A stretch of DNA of 39,683 nucleotides from Alphaproteobacteria bacterium (GTDB taxonomy: Bacteria > Pseudomonadota > Alphaproteobacteria > CAAGCB01 > CAG-977). This document shows, in pieces, positions 9,028-17,145 of this stretch (position 1 is its first letter; every line of letters starts with the position of its first letter). The position numbers and the translations under genes were made by a program. The notes under the pieces are model-generated. The model did not search any database. It was given only the letters and a program-made list of their open reading frames with translations, and was not told where the DNA came from. The stretch lies in assembly GCA_024413465.1 (NCBI GenBank), contig JAKSVU010000015.1, forward strand, positions 1 to 39,683, in the 5' to 3' direction.

Positions 9028-9768
9028 CTAATACTTCACTTTCACAAAATACAACCCCTCTGCCGGAGCAGTTGGACCACCCGCTTTTCTATCTCTTGCT
9101 TCCAAGGCAGCAACAACACGATCTTTATCCCAAACGCCCTCTCCAACTAACTTCAACGTTCCAACTAAATTTCGCACTTGATGATGTAAAAAAGAACGTG
9201 CAGACAGAGTACATATAATGTAATCACCCTGTTTTTTAATATCGAATTGATCTAGTGTTTTTATAGGAGATTTTGCCTGACATTGACTTGCTCTAAAGGT
9301 TGTAAAATCATGTTCCCCCAGAAAAATCTGAGCTGCATCATTCATTTTTTCGGCATCCAAAGGAACAGGAACGTGCCAAACACGATTGACCTCTAATGCT
9401 GGTCTTGCTCGACGATTTAAGATGCGATATTCATAAAATCTTTTTTTAGCGGAAAAACGAGCATGAAAGTCTTGATTAACAATTTCACACCCGACAACAG
9501 CTATTGGCAATGGGCGTAACCAAGCATTAAAAGCTTGACATACCTGATACGGCGTCATTTCCTTTTCCGTGTCAAAATGAGCCACTTGTCCCCAAGCGTG
9601 AACACCAGCATCCGTCCGTCCTGCCCCAAACATCGTTACTTTTTCTGGTAAAAAATGAGAAGCAGCCTCCTGTAAAGATCCTTGAATTGATGGTTTTACT
9701 TCATCCTGCTCTTGCCACCCACAAAAAGGTGTTCCATCATATTCAATTATAATTTTATAGCGAATCAT
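9028..9768 (-). CDS. truA: tRNA pseudouridine(38-40) synthase
   Basis: The 246-aa protein shows the TruA motif GAGRTDAGVHAWGQ with Asp53 as the catalytic residue, plus NAWLRPLPIAV, FHARFSAKKRFYEYRI and a FLHHQVRNLVGTL segment. It modifies uridines 38-40 in the anticodon stem of tRNAs. Its ATG overlaps the fmt stop by 4 bases (ATGA), so translation is probably coupled. The def-fmt-truA order is a common bacterial arrangement for N-terminal formyl-methionine handling and tRNA maturation. Confidence 0.97.
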   Translation of the reverse strand: MIRYKIIIEYDGTPFCGWQEQDEVKPSIQGSLQEAASHFLPEKVTMFGAGRTDAGVHAWGQVAHFDTEKEMTPYQVCQAFNAWLRPLPIAVVGCEIVNQDFHARFSAKKRFYEYRILNRRARPALEVNRVWHVPVPLDAEKMNDAAQIFLGEHDFTTFRASQCQAKSPIKTLDQFDIKKQGDYIICTLSARSFLHHQVRNLVGTLKLVGEGVWDKDRVVAALEARDRKAGGPTAPAEGLYFVKVKY

Positions 9769-10676
9769 AAAATTGTTCCGACAGGCAAAGAAAATCCACG
9801 CAAAAAATCATCTGCAGAAACAGCTTTTTTCCCATCACGACGTAAAACTTTTAACCTTAACCCACCTGTTTTACACGCAATGACTAAACCTTCACAAACA
9901 GTCCCAACAGGAACGTTTTCTGATAATTCAACTGGTTCTGCATCTAACACTGCAATTCTTTCATTTTGATAAAAGAACCAAGATCCTGGCCAAGGAAATA
10001 ACCCTCGACGAATACAATCAATTTGCCAAGCATCTTGATTCCAATCAATTAAACCCTCTTCTTTTTTTATTTTATCAGCGTGTGTAACACCTTCCTCAGG
10101 TTGTTTTATCGGACGTAATTTTCCTTGAACAAGTAAATCTAGTCCTTCAATGACTAAATCAGCCCCCAACTTTGACATATCTGCATACAATGATTCTGAC
10201 GTTGTTGTGGCCGTAATATCAATTTCTTTAGTCATCAGCATATCACCAGTATCCATCCCAACATCCATTTGCATTAATGTCACACCCGTTTTTTTATCAC
10301 CTGCCATAATAGACCTTTGAATAGGAGCAGCTCCTCTCCAACGAGGTAACAAAGAACCGTGAATATTTAAACAACCAAATGGAAATGCATTTAAACATAC
10401 TTTTGGCAATAATAAACCGTACGCTGCCACAACGGCGACGTCAGCTTTTAAATCTGCAAATTTTTGTTTTTCCTCTTCTGGTTTTAAAGAAACAGGGCAA
10501 TAAACTGGAATTCCTTTTTGTTCAGCAAATTGATGAACCGGAGATTTTGTTTCATGATGTCCTCGACCTGATGGACGAGGAGGTTGAGTATAAACAGCAA
10601 TCACTTCATGTTTTTCACACAAAGCTGCTAATGGAGCAACTGCAAAATCGGGAGTACCCATAAAAACAATTTTCAT
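9765..10676 (-). CDS. fmt: Methionyl-tRNA formyltransferase
   Basis: The enzyme formylates initiator Met-tRNA using 10-formyl-tetrahydrofolate. The 303-aa protein has a formyltransferase N-terminal domain (MKIVFMGTPDFAVAPL), the catalytic region CLNIHGSLLPRWRGAAPIQ with MDVGMDTGDML downstream, and the C-terminal domain. I choose ATG 10676, preceded by AAGGAG at a 9-base gap including the final bases of spacing, over the adjacent TTG. It lies 11 bp downstream of def and overlaps truA by 4 bases. Confidence 0.97.
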   Translation of the reverse strand: MKIVFMGTPDFAVAPLAALCEKHEVIAVYTQPPRPSGRGHHETKSPVHQFAEQKGIPVYCPVSLKPEEEKQKFADLKADVAVVAAYGLLLPKVCLNAFPFGCLNIHGSLLPRWRGAAPIQRSIMAGDKKTGVTLMQMDVGMDTGDMLMTKEIDITATTTSESLYADMSKLGADLVIEGLDLLVQGKLRPIKQPEEGVTHADKIKKEEGLIDWNQDAWQIDCIRRGLFPWPGSWFFYQNERIAVLDAEPVELSENVPVGTVCEGLVIACKTGGLRLKVLRRDGKKAVSADDFLRGFSLPVGTIL

Positions 10677-10687
10677 CAAAACTCTCC

Positions 10688-11194
10688 TTATTTACGTTGC
10701 ATTTTTTTTACACGACGAATAATCATATCGCGTTTTACTTGAGACAAATAATCTATAAATACTTTCCCATCCAAATGATCTAATTCATGCTGAATACAAA
10801 TAGCAAACAACCCTTTTGCATGTTCGGTTTGTTGTTTTCCATTTTCATCAGTATATTGAACTGTTACTTCTTTTGCACGTTCAATTGAAGCATACTGATC
10901 TGGAACTGACAAACATCCTTCATCATAAAAATCTGTTTCTGTTGATTTTTCAATAATAACAGGATTTATCATCTTGTATGGGCGTTTTTCTTCCCCATCT
11001 TTTGAAACGTCAATAACAACCATTCTTTTTAAAAGACCTACTTGAGGAGCAGCCAACCCAATTCCTGGCGCGTCATACATTGTTTCCAACATATCATCTA
11101 GTTGTTTTTTGACTTCATCATCAATTTTTTCAACTTTGCTACATTTCTTTTTTAAATCGAGATTTGGCACTGTTAATATATTTAAAATAGTCAT
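10688..11194 (-). CDS. def: Peptide deformylase
   Basis: It removes the formyl group from nascent N-terminal formyl-methionine. All three metal-site motifs are intact in the 168-aa protein: GIGLAAPQVG, EGCLSVP and QHELDHLDG. ATG 11194 has AAGGA 7 bases upstream and is preferred to a GTG one codon earlier. It is first of the def-fmt-truA group and is preceded by a 24-bp perfect palindrome. A second, divergent deformylase-like gene lies at 24249-24659. Confidence 0.97.
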   Translation of the reverse strand: MTILNILTVPNLDLKKKCSKVEKIDDEVKKQLDDMLETMYDAPGIGLAAPQVGLLKRMVVIDVSKDGEEKRPYKMINPVIIEKSTETDFYDEGCLSVPDQYASIERAKEVTVQYTDENGKQQTEHAKGLFAICIQHELDHLDGKVFIDYLSQVKRDMIIRRVKKMQRK

Positions 11195-11203
11195 CACATA
11201 TCC

Positions 11204-11227
11204 TTATCAAAAAAATTTTTTTGATAA
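11204..11227. promoter_or_regulatory. 24-bp perfect palindrome just upstream of the def ribosome-binding site
   Basis: Left arm TTATCAAAAAAA (11204-11215) and right arm TTTTTTTGATAA are exact reverse complements with no loop. It sits between the dehydrogenase stop region and def, abutting the AAGGA of def. It could be an operator or part of a termination signal reading either way. Confidence 0.5.
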
Positions 11228-11263
11228 TATAAAATCAAAACCTATTGTTATCAAGTATTCAAT

Positions 11264-12301
11264 TTAAAAACAGCGTTCTTTACGTTTCTTTTTACACTGA
11301 TCAGCCAATCCACATTGGTAGCATACTTCATTTTCAGTAATATAATTTCCAGCTAGATACGTTTTCAAATTATTCGTTGTCGTTTGAGCTATATTTCCCA
11401 AAGCTTCATTTGTTAAAAAAGCTTGGTGAGATGTTACAAGAACGTTTGGCATTGATAACAATCTTGCTAATACGTCATCATCTAAAATATGATTAGAATA
11501 ATCTCGGAAGAATAAATCCCCCTCTTCCTCATATACGTCCAAACAAGCAACACCGACTTTACGAGATTTTAAAGCCTCTACTAAATCTACTGCATTGATC
11601 AAAGCACCTCTTGATGTATTGACCAAAACAACGTGATCTTTCATCTTTTTTAAAGTGTCTTTATTAATTAGATGTTTTGTTTCTGGAGTTAATGGACAAT
11701 GTAATGAAATAATATCACTTTTGGCATACAATTCATCTAACTCAACGTATTTAATATCTGAATTTGGAACTGGGAATTTATCATACGCAAGAACGTTCAT
11801 TCCAAATCCTTTACAAATATCAATAAAAATACGACCTATTTTACCTGTTCCAACAACACCAACTGTTTTCCCATGTAAATCAAAACCAACTAAGCCTGAT
11901 AAAGAAAAATTGAAATCTCTTGTTCTATTAAATGCTTTATGAATTCTGCGAATAGAGGTTAATATCATTGCCATCGCATGCTCTGCCACGGCATATGGTG
12001 AATATGCTGGCACACGAACTATATGGATTTTTTTATACGCATGCTGAACATCAACGTTATTGAATCCTGCACAACGCAAAGCAATGACTTTACATCCATA
12101 TTCGACTAATTTATCTATCACTGCAGCATTAACGGTGTCATTAACAAACACACAAATAGCATCAAATCCTTTTGCCAATTCAACGGTATTTTCATTCAAT
12201 TTCGTTTCAAAGAATTGAAATGTTAAAGATCCTTTATCTTCAACTTGATTAAATGAAGAAACGTCATATTCTTTTGCATCAAAAAAGGCTACTTTCATCA
12301 T
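11264..12301 (-). CDS. ldhA: D-2-hydroxyacid dehydrogenase, D-lactate dehydrogenase type
   Basis: The 345-aa protein matches fermentative D-lactate dehydrogenases: start VAFFDAKEYD, NAD-binding GVVGTGKIGRIF, SLHCPLTPETKHLIN, the Arg of NTSRGALIN and the catalytic His of VTSHQAFLTNEA. It would reduce pyruvate to D-lactate with NADH in the cytoplasm. AGGGGG precedes the first ATG. The last 20 or so residues (VCYQCGLADQCKKKRKERCF) form a Cys- and Lys-rich tail with four Cys that is not usual for the family. The gene is followed by def but separated by a palindrome, and is preceded by a terminator, so it is probably monocistronic. Other 2-hydroxyacid dehydrogenases are the alternative. Confidence 0.88.
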   Translation of the reverse strand: MMKVAFFDAKEYDVSSFNQVEDKGSLTFQFFETKLNENTVELAKGFDAICVFVNDTVNAAVIDKLVEYGCKVIALRCAGFNNVDVQHAYKKIHIVRVPAYSPYAVAEHAMAMILTSIRRIHKAFNRTRDFNFSLSGLVGFDLHGKTVGVVGTGKIGRIFIDICKGFGMNVLAYDKFPVPNSDIKYVELDELYAKSDIISLHCPLTPETKHLINKDTLKKMKDHVVLVNTSRGALINAVDLVEALKSRKVGVACLDVYEEEGDLFFRDYSNHILDDDVLARLLSMPNVLVTSHQAFLTNEALGNIAQTTTNNLKTYLAGNYITENEVCYQCGLADQCKKKRKERCF

Positions 12302-12380
12302 AAATTCATCCCCCTAAAAAACTTCACAATTCATTTTCATCTATTTTTTTACACTTTTCAATTTTATTTTTTTTAAGACA

Positions 12381-12417
12381 ATAAAAAAAGCACCTTTTTT
12401 ATCAAAAGATGCTTTTT
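12381..12417 (-). terminator. Intrinsic terminator after rubrerythrin
   Basis: On the minus strand AAAAAGCATCTTTT pairs with AAAAAAGGTGCTTTTT around a GAT loop, and T-runs flank it on both strands. It separates rubrerythrin from the dehydrogenase gene. Confidence 0.75.
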
Positions 12418-12437
12418 ATTGGGAATTAAATTATAAA

Positions 12438-12977
12438 TTATTTGAAATAACGTTTCAACAAAGCTTCTAAAGCTTTACCATGTCGTGCTTCATCACGAGC
12501 CATTTCATGAACAGAATCGTGAATTGCATCATAATCTAGTTTTTTAGCTTTAGTTGCTATTGCCATCTTACTATGGCAAGCCCCATTTTCCCCAGCCAAC
12601 ATTTTTTCAATATTAGCTTTTGTTGAATCTGAAACTAATTCTCCTAACATTTCACAGAAACGTGCAGCATGATCTGCTTCTTCATGAGCAATTTTTTCTA
12701 AAGTCATTGCGATTTCAGGATATCCCTCGCGCAAAGCTTGACGAGACATTGCTAAGTACATACCAACTTCTGAACATTCTCCATTAAAATGGTCTTTCAA
12801 TCCCTGTAAAATTTCAGCATCAACACCTTTTGCAACACCAACAACGTGTTCTGCAGGCCACGTTTTTTCATTTTCTTCATATGGAACTATTTTTGTAGAT
12901 TTACAGACAGGACAAACTAGTGGTTGACCTTCTGGAATATCAAAAATTTGACCACATACTAAACATTTATATTTCAT
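12438..12977 (-). CDS. Rubrerythrin with N-terminal rubredoxin domain
   Basis: This 179-aa non-heme iron peroxidase has its rubredoxin centre first (CLVCG at residues 5-9 and CPVC at 22-25) and the ferritin-like di-iron domain after, with E-x2-SE, EEADH and DEARHGKA ligands. This reversed order is typical of anaerobes and aerotolerant bacteria, where the protein reduces hydrogen peroxide using NAD(P)H-derived electrons. I choose ATG 12977 (MKYKCLVCGQ) with AAGGA upstream; an earlier in-frame ATG adds only eight charged residues. It is probably a single-gene transcript with its own terminator, and it supports a low-oxygen lifestyle. Confidence 0.93.
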   Translation of the reverse strand: MKYKCLVCGQIFDIPEGQPLVCPVCKSTKIVPYEENEKTWPAEHVVGVAKGVDAEILQGLKDHFNGECSEVGMYLAMSRQALREGYPEIAMTLEKIAHEEADHAARFCEMLGELVSDSTKANIEKMLAGENGACHSKMAIATKAKKLDYDAIHDSVHEMARDEARHGKALEALLKRYFK

Positions 12978-13050
12978 ATCTTTTTCCTTTTTGTTAAACA
13001 TCTATAAAAACATAGATTATATTTGATTATTATAAATTTTTTTCATTTTA

Positions 13051-14124
13051 TCAATTTAATTTTTCCAAGATAAAATTAATTTTTTTGTACAATTGATCCT
13101 TTTCGTTCATAATAGCTATATCTGTATATACAAAAATAATTTTTTTTGAATTTTTAATTTTTTCCATATCTTCAATCGATAGTGGTTCATTTTTATAATG
13201 ATTAATCGACGAAAATAAACCCGTATTTACAAGTTCAATTTTAAATTCTTTTGAAAATGAATTTCCGATAATAGTCACATTTTCCAATAAAGTCTTATTT
13301 AATTTGTAAATAGGTCTATAAAATCTTTGTTTAGGTTTATATTTTTTCAGCAAATTTAATACATTAGCGATATCTTTTTCTGTTGTATAAGGACTTTTAC
13401 TCTCTTCTACATCATTAATTTCAACATCACCCCAATTAAATCTTTTTGCCAAATATTGAACAGTTCTACCAGCTCCATAATGATTCCAATGCGTTCCTGT
13501 TATAGAAAAAGGTTGATAACGATCATTTACTCTTATTTTAGATACTAAAGGTTGCGCATTTAAAACATTAATACCTAAATTATTTAATTCTTGCTCTATT
13601 ATTCTGTAATATAAACAATCTTTTCCTAAATAATATTTATATCTTTGTGGAATATAATCAAAATACGTTACTGCTTTATTTGGTGCTAAAACAAAGTATA
13701 ACTCTATATTTTTTTCCTTTAAAGAGTCATTTAACCTTTTTATTTTTGCAAAATTTTTTGGTAATATTTTACAATGTTTATCAAAAGATGAAAAATAGCC
13801 TTTTTCAAATAAATAATTATATTTTCCTTCTATAACCTGATTATTGTATCCTGAATGAATCTTACCAAAATTAGCTAAATCATAAAATTGATTTTTTAAT
13901 TTCAACATTTTTTTTCTTAAATAAAAATGAGAATTCCACCACTTTTCAAATTGTATTTGAAAATCTTTTTCTTTAAAAGATCTTTCATGTATACTTGGCA
14001 ATGCAATTATATTTTCAGAACCGTGTAAAACAGAAGAATTACTTGCTCCAAAAATATACAATAACGGCAAACATAAACACATTATGACAATAATTACAAA
14101 AATTTTTTTATATCTATTTGTCAT
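13051..14124 (-). CDS. AlgJ/AlgX-like membrane-anchored SGNH-type acyltransferase partner
   Basis: The 357-aa protein has one N-terminal membrane segment (residues about 7-25) and an extracytoplasmic domain resembling AlgX/AlgJ and DHHW proteins: VLAPNKAVTYFDYIP and a GTHWNHYGA motif (residues 210-218) with the His expected of the catalytic set, then TIIGNSFS, where a Ser nucleophile would lie. Such proteins take acyl groups delivered across the membrane and put them on polysaccharide. The MBOAT gene 12 bp upstream is the expected partner. The final polymer is unknown. Sequence is very AT-rich. Confidence 0.78.
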   Translation of the reverse strand: MTNRYKKIFVIIVIMCLCLPLLYIFGASNSSVLHGSENIIALPSIHERSFKEKDFQIQFEKWWNSHFYLRKKMLKLKNQFYDLANFGKIHSGYNNQVIEGKYNYLFEKGYFSSFDKHCKILPKNFAKIKRLNDSLKEKNIELYFVLAPNKAVTYFDYIPQRYKYYLGKDCLYYRIIEQELNNLGINVLNAQPLVSKIRVNDRYQPFSITGTHWNHYGAGRTVQYLAKRFNWGDVEINDVEESKSPYTTEKDIANVLNLLKKYKPKQRFYRPIYKLNKTLLENVTIIGNSFSKEFKIELVNTGLFSSINHYKNEPLSIEDMEKIKNSKKIIFVYTDIAIMNEKDQLYKKINFILEKLN

Positions 14125-14136
14125 TAAAAAACATTC

Positions 14137-15624
14137 CTAAAATCTAAAATATATAAATGGAGAAAATGTAGAAGTCATTGCAAAAACATACGCAGTAACA
14201 AACAAGATTAGTATAAAAATACTTTCAATTTTTGAACAACGAAACTTTCCATATTTGCCATTAAATATTGGATAAGAACAAAAAATAGCCATAAGCAAAA
14301 TCCATAAATTACTATAAGTCAAAAAATCTGTTGCAATATAGAAACTATTTATAGGTACATCTTTATTTCCATCAAACATTACCTTCAAAAATTTCCAAGC
14401 ATATGTTAAATCACTGGCCCTAAAAAATACCCAACCAATCATAACAATAAACCAAGTGTAAATATTTAATATAACTGAACCTACATGAAATCTTTTGATA
14501 TAGATATTTTGAACCTTATCAAGAAAATTTCCCCAAAATCCTCTCTCCAAAACTAACCAAGTACCATGATACAGCCCCCAAACAACAAAATTCCACGTTG
14601 CACCATGCCATAAACCACATACCCCAAATACAATATATAAATTTACGTATGTACGAAAAACCCCCTTTTTATTTCCACCTAGTGGAATATACAGGTAATC
14701 TCTGAACCAAGATGACAAAGAAATATGCCAACGTCTCCAAAAATCTCTAATATTTAAAGCTCCATATGGATAATTGAAATTTTCTAAAAATCTGAAATTA
14801 AACACACGACCTAAACCAATGGCCATATCTGAATACCCACTAAAATCATAATAAATTTGCAACGTATACGTTAAAATTCCACACCACGCATATATGCAAG
14901 GAACTGCTTCAATTGAACTATTAAAAATACTATCTGCAATAAATGCCATTTGATCTGCAATCAAGACCTTTTTTGCTAAACCAATAACAAATCGTCTCAA
15001 ACCGACAAAAATATTTTCAAAATTTGTTTTACTATTATGTAAGTCTTCTTCAATCGTTTTATATCTGACAATAGGTCCCGCAATAAGTTGTGGAAAAAGC
15101 GAAATATATGTTGCCAAATATCCTATTTTCTTTTGCGCAGGAACAGCCTGCCGATAAACATCTATCAGATATGATAAAATTTGAAATAGATAGAAAGATA
15201 TACCTATTGGTAAAGGTATTATGGGAACTTCTAGCTTTTCAAAATGAAAAATTTTAGAAAAGTAATTCAAATTATTAAGAAAAAACATCCAATATTTGTA
15301 ATACAACAAAGCTGATAGATTAATTACTATTCCTAAAACTAACCAACTTTTAGGAGAATTCCATACAGAAATTACAAATTTACATTTTGATATACTGTCG
15401 GGAGTATTATTCTGTTTAATTAGACTTTCAATTTTTAAACCTATTCCCCAAGAACATATAATTAAGATCATCATTATTCTAATGGCACAAGGTTCCCCCC
15501 ATGCATAAAAAAATAATGAAACTACCAACAAAACATATATACGCAATTTTTCTTGTGCCAAAAAGTACACCCCTAAAACTATTGGTAGAAAAAAAGATAA
15601 AAATAAAGCTGATGAAAATACCAT
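14137..15624 (-). CDS. MBOAT family O-acyltransferase (AlgI/DltB-like)
   Basis: This 495-aa polytopic membrane protein has the MBOAT signatures: YYDFSGYSDMAIGLGRVF, DFWRRWHISLSSWFRDYLYIPLGG and GLWHGATWNF with the catalytic His340, then LYHG. It would move an acetyl or other acyl group across the membrane for transfer to a cell-surface polymer. ATG 15624 (MVFSSALFLSFFLP) has GAGAGGA upstream and is the usual AlgI N-terminus; an upstream start adds 11 residues. It forms a two-gene unit with the AlgJ/AlgX-like gene. The substrate may be the glycan made by the glycosyltransferases encoded at 6844-8935 (inference). Confidence 0.93.
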   Translation of the reverse strand: MVFSSALFLSFFLPIVLGVYFLAQEKLRIYVLLVVSLFFYAWGEPCAIRIMMILIICSWGIGLKIESLIKQNNTPDSISKCKFVISVWNSPKSWLVLGIVINLSALLYYKYWMFFLNNLNYFSKIFHFEKLEVPIIPLPIGISFYLFQILSYLIDVYRQAVPAQKKIGYLATYISLFPQLIAGPIVRYKTIEEDLHNSKTNFENIFVGLRRFVIGLAKKVLIADQMAFIADSIFNSSIEAVPCIYAWCGILTYTLQIYYDFSGYSDMAIGLGRVFNFRFLENFNYPYGALNIRDFWRRWHISLSSWFRDYLYIPLGGNKKGVFRTYVNLYIVFGVCGLWHGATWNFVVWGLYHGTWLVLERGFWGNFLDKVQNIYIKRFHVGSVILNIYTWFIVMIGWVFFRASDLTYAWKFLKVMFDGNKDVPINSFYIATDFLTYSNLWILLMAIFCSYPIFNGKYGKFRCSKIESIFILILFVTAYVFAMTSTFSPFIYFRF

Positions 15625-15875
15625 TTTCGTCCTCTCAAATAAATTTGGGTAATACAATTTGCTTTATAGACATGAAAAATCTATTTTTTCGGCTAAAACG
15701 ACATAACAGAACGTTTAAATAAAATCAAGTGGTATATTTTTATAAAATAAACAATCTTATCAAAACTATTTTTACTTTTTTTTCTGCAACAACAAAGCAT
15801 AATCCCAATTCAATTGATATACCTGAAAATGCAAAAAAATTATAAATTTTTGTTACTATCCTTTTTACACCTTTT

Positions 15876-16676
15876 CTATAACCACCCAAACCCTACAATC
15901 TCTTCTTGATTCACGCAGGAAAAATTCTTTTTATCTGTTGGACAAGGCTTTCCACCATTTATCATTGTTGCTTGTCCTCCTTGATTTGAAATTTCATATA
16001 AAAAAGGACCATCTGTTGAATAGCTATTGCCAAATCCATATAACGCCTTTCCATTATATTTTTTCTCGAACTCCTTCATTATTGCAACTTTACCTTCACC
16101 AAACGGAACTGGTTCAATCACTTCATCTGTCATTATATCATCTTTTGTTTTTACTTTTATTCCCACAATATGATCAACAGGTATTCCTAATGATTTTGCA
16201 GCTCCCACAACAAAAGCCTCTAATGAAGCGGAAATAACAAAATTTTCAACACCCTTTTCTGCAAGTTTTTTCATATTGTTGATAGAATCTAAAAAGTAAA
16301 AGGCTCGTATTTTCTTATTAAAATAATTTTCAGAAAATTGTTCTAGCTTTTCTTGATTAGTTCCTACAAATACGTTTGAAACATATGTATATGCTGTTTT
16401 TTTATCACCCGTTTTTAAAATAGCGTCATATTCATCGAAAAAGCGTTTTACCCCTTCCTCACCTTTGTACTGTTCTGATAAACCAGCCCGAATAGATGCT
16501 TCTATCAACCCCTTATAGGACAATCCATCTTGAACGTTTAACCCTTCTGAACAATCACCCTTAACAATCGTGCCATCAAAATCCCAAATAGCCAATTCTT
16601 TCACTTTTCGTCCTTTCATTTGTAAACATCCAATAACAACAACAATCAACAAAATTACAGGTAAGATTTTTTTCAT
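15876..16676 (-). CDS. HAD-superfamily phosphatase, probably membrane-anchored or lipoprotein
   Basis: The 266-aa protein opens with a hydrophobic signal segment (residues about 3-19) ending VIGC, a possible lipobox with Cys17. The HAD motif I follows as WDFDGTIV (Asp32 and Asp34), with VISASLEAF as motif II, a Lys in the GEGKVAIM region and YGFGNSYSTDGPF as motif IV, the SerB/HAD-IB pattern. It would hydrolyse a phosphomonoester, possibly outside the inner membrane, which is unusual for this subclass. AGGAGA lies before the ATG. No operon partner is evident. Substrate unknown. Confidence 0.78.
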   Translation of the reverse strand: MKKILPVILLIVVVIGCLQMKGRKVKELAIWDFDGTIVKGDCSEGLNVQDGLSYKGLIEASIRAGLSEQYKGEEGVKRFFDEYDAILKTGDKKTAYTYVSNVFVGTNQEKLEQFSENYFNKKIRAFYFLDSINNMKKLAEKGVENFVISASLEAFVVGAAKSLGIPVDHIVGIKVKTKDDIMTDEVIEPVPFGEGKVAIMKEFEKKYNGKALYGFGNSYSTDGPFLYEISNQGGQATMINGGKPCPTDKKNFSCVNQEEIVGFGWL

Positions 16677-16918
16677 CTATCTATATCTCCTCGCGTCCTA
16701 ACAAAAAATTTTCTATTTCTATATCTAAAGTAAATTTATTACAAAAAAAATTCAATAAATTAGTCAATGAGATATCTAAAAAAAACGGAAAAACGTCTAT
16801 AATTTTATTTGTATAATGATAATTATAATTGACAAAAAATATAATTTTTGTTAATTTTGTCCAATTATTTAAATGGGATCACTATATCTAGGTGGTTTTC
16901 AAAAAAAGGTTCGGGAGA

Positions 16919-16934
16919 CTATAAAATTTTATAG
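16919..16934. promoter_or_regulatory. 16-bp perfect palindrome upstream of a possible small ORF
   Basis: CTATAAAATTTTATAG is a perfect palindrome, ending 9 bp before a possible 54-codon reading frame. In such AT-rich DNA this could be chance. Otherwise the 16677-17145 gap shows no gene I recognise. Confidence 0.25.
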
Positions 16935-16943
16935 ATATCTAAA

Positions 16944-17108
16944 ATGGAAAAAGTAGCACTATCTATGATAATTGTTATATTGGTTCTGTGGGGAATCATG
17001 ATATGTAGTCGAATTAAGACTTTAGTTCAACGACAACTTCCGTTTGTTCGTTGGTGGTATTTTAGTCACTCTATAAAATACGGCAGAGACTCTGATTTCT
17101 TTTTTTAG
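16944..17108 (+). CDS. Possible small membrane protein (54 aa)
   Basis: An ATG-to-TAG frame of 54 residues encodes a hydrophobic segment (VALSMIIVILVLWGIMIC) followed by a basic, aromatic tail (QRQLPFVRWWYFSHS). A single-pass inner-membrane peptide is plausible. No convincing SD is seen near the ATG (GGGAG lies about 28 bases away), and an in-frame ATG at 16965 is an alternative start. The reading frame lies between two minus-strand genes. It could be a random ORF. Confidence 0.3.
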   Translation: MEKVALSMIIVILVLWGIMICSRIKTLVQRQLPFVRWWYFSHSIKYGRDSDFFF

Positions 17109-17145
17109 AACTCTCCTGCTAAAATCAAGATTAGATGAATTTCTT

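Noticed and set aside
8990-9030. Terminator after truA (TAGTTTCTT / AAGAAACTA)
   Set aside because: The loop is more than 20 bases and there is no good T-run.
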